Below, piece by piece: positions 34,867 to 44,029 of a stretch of 64,000 nucleotides of DNA; the stretch's first letter is position 1; the number at the start of each line of letters is the position of its first letter. The notes beneath the pieces were generated by a model. The model was not told the DNA's origin and made no database searches. It saw only the letters and a list, made by a program, of their open reading frames with translations. The stretch is from CPC320 sp002336405. Lineage in GTDB: Bacteria; Pseudomonadota; Alphaproteobacteria; Rhodobacterales; Rhodobacteraceae. Location: assembly GCA_949372595.1 (NCBI GenBank), contig CASIAN010000005.1, forward strand, positions 62,001-126,000, given 5' to 3'. The position numbers were made by a program, and so were the translations under genes.

Positions 34867-35706
34867 TTGGATGCAGAGCAAAGGCGCTCTGTTGCGCCGG
34901 TTATCTGTTATCCCACACGCGGTTTGCCGAAGCCTGATATGGCGCTGTATCGGCGTGCCGCGTTGGGCGCCACTAGAATATCGCAAACCGTGGTGTCGCC
35001 GCGAGATGCGGCTTGTTTTCGGGTTGCTGCTGGTCAGATTTTTCGCATTTCCTCGCTTGAAGGATCGCAAGTTGGCGACCTTAATCTGTGGCAGGCCGAT
35101 AACTTATTTGAACGGTTTTACTCTGGCAAAACCCGCGCCCTTCACGGGACCCATATCACCACCGGCCAGCGCATGTGGAGCAGTTTTCCTTATTTGCGCC
35201 CGATGGCGACAATCATTCATGACAGCCTGAACTGGTACGGGATCGATCGCTTTGGTGGCTCAGTGCATGATGTGATTGGCACGCGGTGCGACCCCTACAC
35301 CAATGCGCTGTTGTCGGGGGGGCAGTACCACCAGTGTTGCCATTCCAATCTCACGAGGGCCTTGGCGGCTGAAACGGGCATGTCGCTGTCGCAGGCCGAA
35401 CCACATGTGCATGATGTTCTCAACGTGTTCATGTGCACTGGCTTTACCCGCGATACCGGCCAGTATTTCATGAAGGCCAGCCCTGTCCGGCCCGGCGATT
35501 ATCTTGAATTTTTTGCGGAAGTCGATCTGTTGGGGGCGCTTAGCGCCTGTCCGGGGGGTGATTGTTCGGCAAAGCACTCTAGCGATGCTGCCAAGTGTCA
35601 TCCGTTGCTGATCGAGGTGTTCGCCCCAATTGAAGGCCGGCTGACCGGCTGGGCGCCGCCTGAGCTGAATTCTTATGATCAAAGTCACTCTGGCGGAAAC
35701 TCGTGA
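34867..35706 (+). CDS. DUF1989 (urea carboxylase-associated family) protein
   Basis: A 279-residue protein. The conserved pieces YHQCCHSNLTRALA, EPHVHDVLNVFMCTGFT and SPVRPGDYLEFFAEVDLLGALSACPGGDC match DUF1989, including the conserved cysteine and glycine closing motif. Members accompany urea carboxylase or aminomethyltransferases, and their biochemical role is not settled. The start is uncertain: the first usable codon in frame is TTG at 34867 without a good ribosome site, and the ATG at 34939 is an alternative. It may be co-transcribed with sdhCDAB. Confidence 0.7.
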   Translation: MDAEQRRSVAPVICYPTRGLPKPDMALYRRAALGATRISQTVVSPRDAACFRVAAGQIFRISSLEGSQVGDLNLWQADNLFERFYSGKTRALHGTHITTGQRMWSSFPYLRPMATIIHDSLNWYGIDRFGGSVHDVIGTRCDPYTNALLSGGQYHQCCHSNLTRALAAETGMSLSQAEPHVHDVLNVFMCTGFTRDTGQYFMKASPVRPGDYLEFFAEVDLLGALSACPGGDCSAKHSSDAAKCHPLLIEVFAPIEGRLTGWAPPELNSYDQSHSGGNS

Positions 35707-35805
35707 ATTTGGGGCCTGCGTTTCAGATAACAACGAGCCGCATCCGAGGTCTTGTGTCCCTTGGATGCTTGCCAGTGGCCTAGTCATTTCACGCGGTGAA
35801 GGCTG

Positions 35806-36516
35806 TCATCCGTCTGGAAAGGCTGCCGCCAAGGCGATTTCGATCATATCGCCAAAACTTTGCTCGCGTTGATCTGCAGGTAAAGCATCGCCAGTGATCA
35901 GATGATCGCTGACGGTAAGAACTGCAAGCGCACGCACGCTGTGGCGCGCTGCCAAGTTGTAGAGTTCAGCGGCCTCCATTTCGACGGCAAGGATGCCATG
36001 TCGGGTCATCTGCTCGTTCAAATCTGGGCGCTCGTCATAGAACACATCTGATGAATAGATCCCACCGACATGAAGCGGACTTGTGGTCTTTTCTGCCGCA
36101 GCCACCGCTGCGCGCAGCAGCGACCAGTCGGCGCAAGGGGCAAAATTCAACTCTTTAAAAATGCCTCTGGACGGTGTGGACAAGGTGCTAGCTGTCATCG
36201 CAATGATAATGTCACGCACGGCAATATTTTTTTGCATTGCGCCGCAAGAGCCGACCCGGATCAATGTCTTAGCGTCATAATCACGGATCAATTCGTTGAC
36301 ATAGATCGATAGCGACGGCATCCCCATGCCTGACCCTTGAATTGTCACCGGGTGGGTGTTCCATAGCCCGGTAAAGCCGAGCATACCGCGCACATTATTA
36401 ATTTGGCGAACTTCGGAAAGAAACGTCTCGGCTGCCCATCTGGCGCGGTAAGGGTCACCCGGCAGCAGGACGGTTTCAGCAATATCTCCGGTGTTGGCAC
36501 CGATGTGAATGGTCAT
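35806..36516 (-). CDS. deoD: Purine-nucleoside phosphorylase, DeoD type
   Basis: A 236-residue hexameric-type phosphorylase. Phosphate-binding Gly20 and Arg24 (LPGDPYRAR), Arg43 from the neighbouring subunit (NNVRGMLGFTG), and Arg87 (IRVGSCGAM) are present. VEMEAAELYNLA binds ribose and TVSDHLITGDAL supplies the catalytic Asp near 205. It splits purine nucleosides with phosphate. A purine/nucleoside-type BMP transporter sits elsewhere in the window, so salvage is supported. A GNAT gene lies 18 bp upstream on the same strand. Confidence 0.93.
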   Translation of the reverse strand: MTIHIGANTGDIAETVLLPGDPYRARWAAETFLSEVRQINNVRGMLGFTGLWNTHPVTIQGSGMGMPSLSIYVNELIRDYDAKTLIRVGSCGAMQKNIAVRDIIIAMTASTLSTPSRGIFKELNFAPCADWSLLRAAVAAAEKTTSPLHVGGIYSSDVFYDERPDLNEQMTRHGILAVEMEAAELYNLAARHSVRALAVLTVSDHLITGDALPADQREQSFGDMIEIALAAAFPDG

Positions 36517-36534
36517 TAGGAAAGTCCTATCCGT

Positions 36535-36975
36535 CTAGCGGGTGTATTTTATAAATGGTGTCAGAGTTGCCACACGATCATAGAGCTGCCGAGCGGTTTG
36601 ATTGAAGTCTTGGGTCAGCCAATAGACCGCTGGCGTGCCATTGGCATCGGCAGCCTTATAAACCGCTTCGATCAGCGCCCGGCCTATGCCCTGTCCACGA
36701 CATTCAGGGACGGCATAGAGATCTTGCAGATAGCATACATTCTCACGCTTCCAGTTGTGTGGGTGATAGATATAATGCACCAGACCCACCGCACGGTTTT
36801 CTATCAAAGCCAGAAACGCGCTCTGGTTGGCGCGCTGTGGAGACAACAGCCGCTCAAAGGTGATATCATAGATATCTTCTGTCACGGCGCTATCGTAAAA
36901 CTTTAGATAATCGTGCCACAGATACTGCCAATCGGGTTTGTCGCTCGCCTGTAAAGGCCGGATTGTGATTGCCAT
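36535..36975 (-). CDS. GNAT family N-acetyltransferase
   Basis: A 146-residue GNAT protein. The acetyl-CoA loop is QDLYAVPECRGQGIGRALIEAVYKAA near 84-109, and VYWLTQDFNQTARQLYDRVA is motif B. The N-terminus IRPLQASDKPDWQYLWHDYLKFY is typical of small-molecule acetyltransferases. Substrate unknown. It reads into deoD and is flanked upstream by the decayed IS element at 37037. Confidence 0.8.
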   Translation of the reverse strand: MAITIRPLQASDKPDWQYLWHDYLKFYDSAVTEDIYDITFERLLSPQRANQSAFLALIENRAVGLVHYIYHPHNWKRENVCYLQDLYAVPECRGQGIGRALIEAVYKAADANGTPAVYWLTQDFNQTARQLYDRVATLTPFIKYTR

Positions 36976-37036
36976 TTCTTCCCCGTCCTCTCAAAACGCC
37001 CTTCAGGGCTATGGATAAGGCATACCCTGCCTTGAG

Positions 37037-38258
37037 CGTCTGTGATAGGGGTAGCTGGGTTTGGGGGCTGGCTTTCTGCCTAGGTAAAGACCTCTGGATA
37101 ACTACGGATACCCCGATTGATCAAAAAGCTGTATAATTTTGTTGATAGGATTAGGTGTTTTGGGGATCAAAATGTCTTGCGCACAGTTGATGCGGTTCTG
37201 GATTGGTCTGCGATTTCAGTGTTGCTGAAGAACGGTTTGAAACGGTCAGGTTTCGGGCCACAGGGTTACAAGCAGATTACCTTGTTCAAGTGCCTTTTGA
37301 TTGGGCAGTGGCATAATCTTTCTGATCCTAAGTTGGAGGAATGCCTGCGAGTGCGGTTCCATTTCATGCTATTTACAGGCCTTGATTCACAGGGCTTGAT
37401 TTACAGGGCAGCGTGCCTGACGAGACCACGCATTGTCGATTTAGCAAGGCGTTGGTTAAGGCGGGCGCCTACGATGCGCTGCTTGCCGAGGTCTGCCGTC
37501 AGATAGAACATCATGGGCTGAAGGCGAAAGAGGCAGCTGCGGCCATTATTGACGCGACCTTGATCGAAAGCGCAGCCCATCCGCGCACTCATGTACAGGT
37601 GCCCGCTGAAGATCGGGCTGAAGATGAGACCCCATCCCCAGATGAGCCTGCTTGTGTTGTCTTTTGCGCTGATCACGACGCCCGATGGATCAAGACGGGC
37701 CGTAAGAGTATGTCGGGTCACAAGGGTTTAGCCAGATGCGATGAACAAGGGTTTATGGATAAAATCCATACCACGCCTGCTAATCTTGGTGAGAGCCCAC
37801 AGGTTTGGAACCATGATTGAAGAACGCAACGCCCAGCGCGTTCTGGCGGACAAAGCTTATGCCAGCACAGCCAACAGAGATGCTCTGAAAGGTAAGCATC
37901 GTGATGGCATTTTGCACAAAGCGGTACGCGCACGCCCACTGCGTCAATCACAAAAACGCTTTAAAAAACTGATTTCAAAACACCGTTTCCGTAGTGAACA
38001 GTGCTTTGGTACCACTGCAGCGGCTGTTTGGATTGTATCGAGCGCAATACTTCGGGGTCGCCAAAATCCACGCGCAGATGGTCATGGCCGCCCTCTCGCA
38101 GACCTTGCTCAAGCCCGCACACAAGATCACTTTCAACAGATAAACCCCGGCAATCGCAGAGCGCAGACCGAAAACACAAATCCGCCCGTTGAAATCGCAG
38201 CAGACTGGAAAACACCTCTGTTCAAATCGTGAAACCCAAAAACGCCCTTACGCAGACG
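37037..38258 (+). mobile_element. Decayed IS5-type element A
   Basis: The transposase remnant is flanked by imperfect inverted ends: CGTCTGTGATAGGGG through TGGGTTT at 37037-37062, against the complement of 38232-38258 (CGTCTGCGTAAGGG through TGGGTTT). The span of about 1.2 kb fits an IS5-family element. No target duplication is obvious. The ends are my best guess; the coding part is certain. Confidence 0.5.
37117..38143 (+). pseudogene. IS5-family DDE transposase, frameshifted (element A)
   Basis: A transposase split over three frames. Residues up to FMLFTGLDSQG are in frame 1. A 14-bp tandem duplication at 37381-37408 breaks it, and the protein resumes as VPDETTHCRFSKALVKAGAYDALLAEVCRQIEHHG in the next frame. 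One extra base near 37804 shifts it again at SPQVGTMIEERNAQRVLADKAYAS, and another near 38012 before LQRLFGLYRAQYFGVAKIHAQMVMAALSQ. The catalytic acids survive: Asp in IIDATLIES, Asp in LADKAYAS, and Glu in SEQCFG. It is about 60 percent identical by eye to the one at 56236. Confidence 0.9.
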
Positions 38259-38272
38259 TCTTCGGTAGATTT

Positions 38273-40240
38273 TTATTCAGCGGCAACAGATTTGGGTTCT
38301 GCGAGAGCCACGATATCCAACATGATGGTATTGAGTTCGAAATCTTTCGGTGTATAGACCCGCGCTACCCCCATAGATTTAAGGCGCACGGCATCGTCAT
38401 CTGGAATAATCCCACCAACGATGACCGGGATAGAGCCAAGCCCCTCGGCCTTCAAACGTGCCATAAGATCTTTTAGCAATGGGATATGTGACCCCGATAA
38501 AATCGACAGGCCGATCACATGGCAGGCCTCAGTCTGTGCCGCTGCTATGATTTCTTCTGGGGTTAGGCGAATGCCTTCATAGGCGATGTCCATGCCGCAA
38601 TCACGCGCTCGATAAGCGATTTGTTCAGCGCCGTTGGAGTGTCCGTCAAGCCCGGGCTTGCCCATTAAAAATTTGAGCCGGCGCCCCAGTTTATCGCTGA
38701 CGGCATCCACGGCGTTGCGGATATCTTCTAACCCTTCGGTTTTGTTTGAGGTCGATCGCGATACGCCGGTGGGGCCGCGATATTCGCCAAACACTGCGCG
38801 CATTTGCGCGGCCCATTCGCCGGTGGTTGCCCCGGCTTTGGCCGCAGTAATGGATGGTGGCATGATATTTTGGCCTTTGGCGGCGGCTTGGCGCAGGACG
38901 GCCAGCGCTGTGGTGACGGCGTCTTCGTCACGGTCTTGCCGCCATTTATTGAGACCGTTGATTTGCTCCTGCTCAACGGCTGGATCAACCACTAAAATAC
39001 CGCCGTCCTCGGTCATAAGCGGGGATGGTTCTCCGTCCGTCCATCTATTGACTCCGACCACTGTGGTTGTGTTGCTCTCAATCCTGTTCAGGCGGTCTGC
39101 ATTGGACTCAACCAGCCGTGATTTCATATACTCTATTGCTGAAACCGCCCCGCCCATCGCGTCGAGGTTGGCCAGTTCATGGCGGGCGCTATCTTTCAAT
39201 TCCGCGACCTTGCGATCGACAGCCGGATTGCCGTCAAACAGGTCATCATATTCCAGCAGGTCTGTTTCATAGGCCATGATTTGTTGCATGCGCATCGACC
39301 ATTGCTGATCCCATGGTCGCGGCAGTCCCAAAGCTTCGTTCCAAGCTGGCAGTTGCACGGCACGGGCACGGGCGTTTTTAGACAGGGTTACGGCCAGCAT
39401 CTCGATTAAAATCCGATAGACATTGTTTTCGGGTTGTTGCTCGGTCAACCCCAGAGAATTGACCTGCACCCCATAGCGAAAACGTCGATATTTGGGGTCT
39501 TTTATGCCATAGCGGGTTTCGCAAATTTCATTCCAAAGATCGACAAAAGCGCGCATTTTGCACATTTCGGTGACAAACCGGATACCGGCGTTGACGAAAA
39601 ACGATATCCGTCCGACCAGACGAGGAAAATCTTCTGCTGGGACCTGATTTTGCAACTGGTCCAACACGGCCGTGGCGGTGGCCAGCGCAAATGCCAGCTC
39701 TTGCTCGGGGGTGGCACCGGCCTCTTGCAGATGATAAGAACAGACGTTCATCGGATTCCATTTTGGCATATTTTCATAGCAATAGGCTGCCACATCAGCA
39801 ATCAGTTTCAACGACGGTTTGGGCGGACAAATATAGGTGCCGCGCGACAGATATTCTTTAATGATATCGTTTTGCACTGTGCCCTGAAGCGTCGCGGTAT
39901 CGGCGCCTTGTTCCTCAGCTACGGCAATGTAGAGCGCGAGCAGCCACGGCGCAGTGGCATTGATTGTCATTGAGGTATTCATCTGGTCCAGTGGGATCTG
40001 GTCAAACAGGTTGCGCATATCGCCCAGATGGCTGATCGGCACACCGACCTTGCCAACCTCGCCTCGGGCCAGAATATGATCGCTGTCATATCCAGTCTGG
40101 GTGGGCAGGTCGAAGGCCACTGACAGGCCAGTCTGACCTTTGATTAGATTATCACGGTACAGGGCGTTTGAGGCCTGAGCGGTTGAATGACCAGCATAGG
40201 TGCGGATCAACCAAGGGCGGTCTTTTAACGGTTGGGACAT
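38273..40240 (-). CDS. ecm: Ethylmalonyl-CoA mutase
   Basis: A 655-residue B12-dependent mutase of the MeaA group. It rearranges (2R)-ethylmalonyl-CoA to (2S)-methylsuccinyl-CoA in acetate assimilation. The barrel starts RTYAGHSTAQASNALYRDNL and has GLSVAFDLPTQTGYDSDH and MTINATAPWLLALYIAVAEEQG. The C-terminal cobalamin domain shows Asp532-x-His534-xx-Gly537 (GLDGHSNGAEQIA), where His534 would be the lower cobalt ligand. Start ATG at 40240 follows AGAGGC. It is divergent from ccr. The C-terminus is unaffected by the IS remnant 15 bp away. Confidence 0.93.
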   Translation of the reverse strand: MSQPLKDRPWLIRTYAGHSTAQASNALYRDNLIKGQTGLSVAFDLPTQTGYDSDHILARGEVGKVGVPISHLGDMRNLFDQIPLDQMNTSMTINATAPWLLALYIAVAEEQGADTATLQGTVQNDIIKEYLSRGTYICPPKPSLKLIADVAAYCYENMPKWNPMNVCSYHLQEAGATPEQELAFALATATAVLDQLQNQVPAEDFPRLVGRISFFVNAGIRFVTEMCKMRAFVDLWNEICETRYGIKDPKYRRFRYGVQVNSLGLTEQQPENNVYRILIEMLAVTLSKNARARAVQLPAWNEALGLPRPWDQQWSMRMQQIMAYETDLLEYDDLFDGNPAVDRKVAELKDSARHELANLDAMGGAVSAIEYMKSRLVESNADRLNRIESNTTTVVGVNRWTDGEPSPLMTEDGGILVVDPAVEQEQINGLNKWRQDRDEDAVTTALAVLRQAAAKGQNIMPPSITAAKAGATTGEWAAQMRAVFGEYRGPTGVSRSTSNKTEGLEDIRNAVDAVSDKLGRRLKFLMGKPGLDGHSNGAEQIAYRARDCGMDIAYEGIRLTPEEIIAAAQTEACHVIGLSILSGSHIPLLKDLMARLKAEGLGSIPVIVGGIIPDDDAVRLKSMGVARVYTPKDFELNTIMLDIVALAEPKSVAAE

Positions 40241-40318
40241 GCGAAGCCTCTGGAATCAATTAAGCAATTTTATTACCTGTGATGCTATTTAATTGAAACT
40301 TTACGCCAATGTCAATTC

Positions 40319-40336
40319 GCTGCGCCGCGGCGCAGC
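40319..40336. promoter_or_regulatory. 18-bp perfect palindrome between ecm and ccr
   Basis: GCTGCGCCGCGGCGCAGC reads the same on both strands and stands out in an otherwise AT-rich 238-bp gap. Its CTGC-to-GCAG outer arms fit a dimeric repressor or activator such as those controlling acetate/PHB metabolism genes. A shared control of both divergent genes is inferred from position. Nothing else in 40241-40478 is identified. Confidence 0.5.
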
Positions 40337-40478
40337 ACATCTGCCATAGATTTTCTGCACTTGCAAAGTTATAAAATTACAAATATAGCTATAATATAGT
40401 TGTTTAATTGCGCAAAGATATGTATATTTTGCTTTAATGCGTGATCCTGCAGCGCAGATGAAGTCTTTGGAGATTATT

Positions 40479-41765
40479 ATGGCCTTGGATACCCACACCG
40501 AAATTGCAGCCTATTCTGCGCCCGAAAAAGATCTCTATGAAGTCAGCGAGATGCCACCTTTGGGCTATGTGCCGAAATCCATGTATGCTTGGGCGATCCG
40601 CCGAGAACGCCATGGCGAACCCGATAAATCGTTTCAGGTCGAAGTTGTGGATACCCCGACGTTGGACAGTCAGGATGTTCTGGTTCTGGTGATGGCGGCG
40701 GGCGTCAATTACAATGGTGTGTGGGCGGGGTTGGGGGTGCCAATCAGCCCGTTTGACGTGCATAAAGCCGCCTATCACATCGCTGGATCGGATGCTTCGG
40801 GCCTTGTTTGGGCAGTTGGGGATAAAGTGACTCGTTGGAAGGTGGGCGACGAGGTTGTGGTCCATTGTAATCAAGATGATGGGGACGATGAGGAATGCAA
40901 TGGTGGGGATCCGATGTTTTCGCCCAGCCAGCGGATCTGGGGCTATGAGACCCCGGATGGGTCTTTTGCCCAGTTCACCCGGGTGCAGGCGCAGCAGTTG
41001 ATGCCACGGCCGAGGCACCTTACCTGGGAAGAAAGCGCCTGTTATACGCTGACCTTGGCTACAGCCTACCGGATGCTATTTGGTCATCATCCTCATGAAC
41101 TTAAGCCGGGCCAGAATGTCTTGGTCTGGGGGGCTTCGGGGGGATTGGGGAGCTTTGCAATCCAATTGATCAATGCCGCTGGCGGCAATGCGATCGGGGT
41201 TATTTCGGATGAAGGCAAGCGCGAATTTGTCATGGGGCTTGGTGCAAAGGGTGTTTTAAATCGCAAAGATTTCAATTGTTGGGGGCAACTGCCGACGGTC
41301 AATACCGACGATTACAAATCTTGGTTTGCCGAGGTGCGGAAGTTTGGCAAGGCAATCTGGGACATCACCGGTAAGGGTAATAATGTTGATATGGTGTTTG
41401 AACATCCTGGGGAGGCGACCTTTCCGGTGTCGACCTTCGTGTGTAAAAAAGGTGGGATGGTCGTGATCTGTGCCGGCACATCGGGCTTTAATCTGACAAT
41501 GGATGCGCGCTATGTCTGGATGCACCAAAAACGTATTCAAGGCAGCCATTTTGCCCATCTCAAACAGGCATCAGCGGCCAACAAGCTGATGGTGGAACGC
41601 CGCCTTGATCCCTGCATGTCGGAGGTTTTTGGCTGGTCGGATATTCCCTCGGCGCATGTGATGATGCTCCGTAACGAACACAAGCCGGGTAATATGGCGG
41701 TGCTTGTACAGGCCCCGCGCACCGGACTTCGAACCTTTGAAGATGCGCTTATAAAGGACGCATAG
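40479..41765 (+). CDS. ccr: Crotonyl-CoA carboxylase/reductase
   Basis: A 428-residue MDR-family enzyme that reductively carboxylates crotonyl-CoA to ethylmalonyl-CoA with NADPH and CO2, the committing step of the ethylmalonyl-CoA pathway. MALDTHTEI, EMPPLGYVPKSMYAWAIRRERHGEPD, AAGVNYNGVWAGLGVPISPFD, GSDASGLVWAVGDKV and HCNQDDGDDEECNGGDPMFSP closely follow the Rhodobacter enzyme. The NADPH motif is VWGASGGLGSFAIQL. The start at 40479 has TTGGAGATT before it; the upstream frame is leader. A T-rich hairpin terminator follows. Confidence 0.95.
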   Translation: MALDTHTEIAAYSAPEKDLYEVSEMPPLGYVPKSMYAWAIRRERHGEPDKSFQVEVVDTPTLDSQDVLVLVMAAGVNYNGVWAGLGVPISPFDVHKAAYHIAGSDASGLVWAVGDKVTRWKVGDEVVVHCNQDDGDDEECNGGDPMFSPSQRIWGYETPDGSFAQFTRVQAQQLMPRPRHLTWEESACYTLTLATAYRMLFGHHPHELKPGQNVLVWGASGGLGSFAIQLINAAGGNAIGVISDEGKREFVMGLGAKGVLNRKDFNCWGQLPTVNTDDYKSWFAEVRKFGKAIWDITGKGNNVDMVFEHPGEATFPVSTFVCKKGGMVVICAGTSGFNLTMDARYVWMHQKRIQGSHFAHLKQASAANKLMVERRLDPCMSEVFGWSDIPSAHVMMLRNEHKPGNMAVLVQAPRTGLRTFEDALIKDA

Positions 41766-41789
41766 TTGCAAAGGCTATCAGACGCTTTA

Positions 41790-41814
41790 GGTTCGATCGG
41801 ACCCGCATTTTTTT
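41790..41814 (+). terminator. Rho-independent terminator after ccr
   Basis: GGTTC pairs with GGACC around GATC (one G-T pair), followed three bases later by an A and a run of seven T. It begins 24 bp after the ccr stop. Confidence 0.55.
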
Positions 41815-41921
41815 CTTAAGCGGATAGTCACTATTTGATTGCTATTTACAGGCTGTGGAACTGAACCGCAGCGGTGGCCCTTTTGGGGGGCGTCCTGCCC
41901 AACTGAGTGATGAGCGTATGC

Positions 41922-42098
41922 ATGAAAAATGATTGGGTCATTTCGGTACTTTTAGATCTGAAAGAATTTGCCAGACACAATGGGTTGCCGCGTCTTGCAG
42001 ACGAACTTGATACTGCCCGGCTGGTTGGTTTGATGGAAATAGAGCAGGCCTATGATGCAGGGTGCATCGCCCTCAATGAGAGTTTAGAAAATCAGTAA
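41922..42098 (+). CDS. Small conserved protein, unknown
   Basis: A 58-residue protein, MKNDWVISVLLDLKEFARHNGLPRLADELDTARLVGLMEIEQAYDA and a short tail. It looks like the short helical proteins of the MKNDW(I/V)(L)xVLxDLxxFAxxNGLPxLAxxLDxxxxVAxxE type that I recall from Rhodobacterales. Two earlier in-frame starts (41907, 41910) exist. It stands alone; 41815-41921 and the 308-bp stretch 42099-42406 show no other gene. Confidence 0.55.
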   Translation: MKNDWVISVLLDLKEFARHNGLPRLADELDTARLVGLMEIEQAYDAGCIALNESLENQ

Positions 42099-42406
42099 CG
42101 CGGGCTGAGTGAGTGTTCACGTTGCGATGATCTGAAATCCAAGTCATGATATCTGACAACGTACTATGTGGTGTTCATCAGGCTGATCTCAAAGGCTGTT
42201 ACTAAAACGTGGTATTGGCAAAAGCCGATTTAAAATTCTTTCTCAAAGATAAAGGCAAGCTTAAGATGTGGCGCATGTGACGAGGAAAAGTTTGATTTGT
42301 GCTGTAACAAAACGTCCGGAACTGTCGCCTCACAATACACGATAAAGCGTCCCGATTGCCTTGGTTCCGCTGGTGTATGGGGGGCAGGCGGGATACAAGT
42401 GCCGTC

Positions 42407-43942
42407 ATGACACTCTCGGCCTTCCAGTTTTCAGATGACCAAGCAGAGGCCTTTGATCGGGTCAGTACTCTTTTGCGCCATGTCGGGGTCAATCTAGAAG
42501 ACGGGCTGACAACGCCGATGTCTGGATCGTTATCGCAAGTGATGGCGTTGATTGGCAAGGCGGGTTCAGGCAAAACACTTTTGCTGGCTGAGTTGTGTAA
42601 ATCTTTACAAGCCGCCGGCGTCGAGGTGGTTTCAGGGGATTACGAAGGCCGTCGTCGCAAAGATCGGCGGACACTGGCGATCTTGGCCCCGACCAATAAA
42701 GCCGCCAGTGTATTGCGCCAGCGTGGCGTGCCAGCGACCACTATTCACCGTATTTTGTACACGCCAGTTTATGATCCGGAATACGAACGTATAGCGGATT
42801 GGCTTGCGGGCACCGGCGAGCGTCCTGAGGTCAAAGATATGCCAGAAGAGGCCTTGGACCGAGCCAAGAGGTTCTATGATCAAAATGCCTCTATTCCCGG
42901 CGCGTTGGCAGCGGCAGGTTTGCGAGGTTCAGACTTTATTACCGGATGGAAGCGCCGCGAAGATCCTCTCGATATCGGGCTGGTTGACGAATCCTCGATG
43001 CTGGATGATCGCCAGTTTGAAGACCTAAAAGAAATTTTCCCCACGTTGTTGCTCTTTGGTGATCCCGCACAATTGGCACCTGTCAATCAGTCTGGGGCCA
43101 TGGTTTTTGATGCGTTGAAAGGTGAACAAACGGTCGAGCTAAGCCGGGTGCACCGGCAGGACGCTGACAACCCGATCCTTGATCTGGCCCATGCATTGGC
43201 GGATGACAGCCTCGATTTTGACGAATTTGAAACCATGGTGCAAGATGCAGCCCGAAGGGATGACCGTGTAGTTTTTGGGCAACGGGTTGAGGTTGACCTG
43301 ATGGCGCGCAGCCCGGTGCTGGTGTGGCGTAACGCCACCCGAATTCGTCTGATCAACGCATTTCGCCGAGTTTATGAGGCGCCCGATACTGCGCTTTTGC
43401 CGGGGGAGCCACTGATTTGTGATGGCATAGAACTGCCGCTGAAACATCGTAAAAAGCGCATTGATCTTGAGGCGCGAGGTTTGATTAAAGGCGCGCAGGT
43501 AGTTTATCTGGGAACAGGCAGCCGACCGGGGTTTTCACGATTGCATGTGGTTGGTGCTGAAGATCCACAAGTGTCGGCCGCGTCGATCGTGAAAATTGAA
43601 AAACCTGACGAAGAAGAGCCGTTTATTCCCTTTGCGGCAAATATGGGGGCGGCGTTTCTGCACGGTGCGGCGGTGACTGTTCACAAAGCTCAAGGCAGCC
43701 AGTGGGATACGGTGCAGGTCTTTGCACCCGATCTGTTTGCTGCGGCCAGAATGGGCAGGGTCGAGGCCGGGCAACCCCTGTGGAAGCGGCTGGCCTATGT
43801 GGCCATAACGCGGGCGCAAAATCGGTTGATCTGGGTTGTGCGCAATCGCCTGTCTCTGCCAACCCAGCCTTTGCGAGTGGATGATTTAAAAGTCGCTCCA
43901 GCGCCCTTGTCGTTGGTTGCTGAAGACGCAGAAGAGCCATAG
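42407..43942 (+). CDS. RecD/Dda-like superfamily 1 helicase
   Basis: A 511-residue SF1B-type helicase. Walker A is IGKAGSGKT at 49-57, motif Ia APTNKAASVLR, motif II LVDESSML near 191-198, motif III LLLFGDPAQLAPV, and the C-terminal UvrD_C_2 block VHKAQGSQWDTVQVF followed by YVAITRAQNRLIWVV. RecB/RecC-type partners are absent, so it is a stand-alone Dda/RecD2-like 5-prime to 3-prime helicase. Start at 42407 (MTLSAFQFSDDQAEAFD) fits the family; an earlier in-frame ATG at 42356 is less likely. Cellular role unknown; such genes often help replication restart. Confidence 0.8.
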   Translation: MTLSAFQFSDDQAEAFDRVSTLLRHVGVNLEDGLTTPMSGSLSQVMALIGKAGSGKTLLLAELCKSLQAAGVEVVSGDYEGRRRKDRRTLAILAPTNKAASVLRQRGVPATTIHRILYTPVYDPEYERIADWLAGTGERPEVKDMPEEALDRAKRFYDQNASIPGALAAAGLRGSDFITGWKRREDPLDIGLVDESSMLDDRQFEDLKEIFPTLLLFGDPAQLAPVNQSGAMVFDALKGEQTVELSRVHRQDADNPILDLAHALADDSLDFDEFETMVQDAARRDDRVVFGQRVEVDLMARSPVLVWRNATRIRLINAFRRVYEAPDTALLPGEPLICDGIELPLKHRKKRIDLEARGLIKGAQVVYLGTGSRPGFSRLHVVGAEDPQVSAASIVKIEKPDEEEPFIPFAANMGAAFLHGAAVTVHKAQGSQWDTVQVFAPDLFAAARMGRVEAGQPLWKRLAYVAITRAQNRLIWVVRNRLSLPTQPLRVDDLKVAPAPLSLVAEDAEEP

Positions 43943-44029
43943 TGGTTAACCCTTGCTTCAAATTGCTATCTTGCATTGTTGGTCTTGCTCTTCTCATAGT
44001 GAGAACAGCAAAAACGGGAGGATATAATC

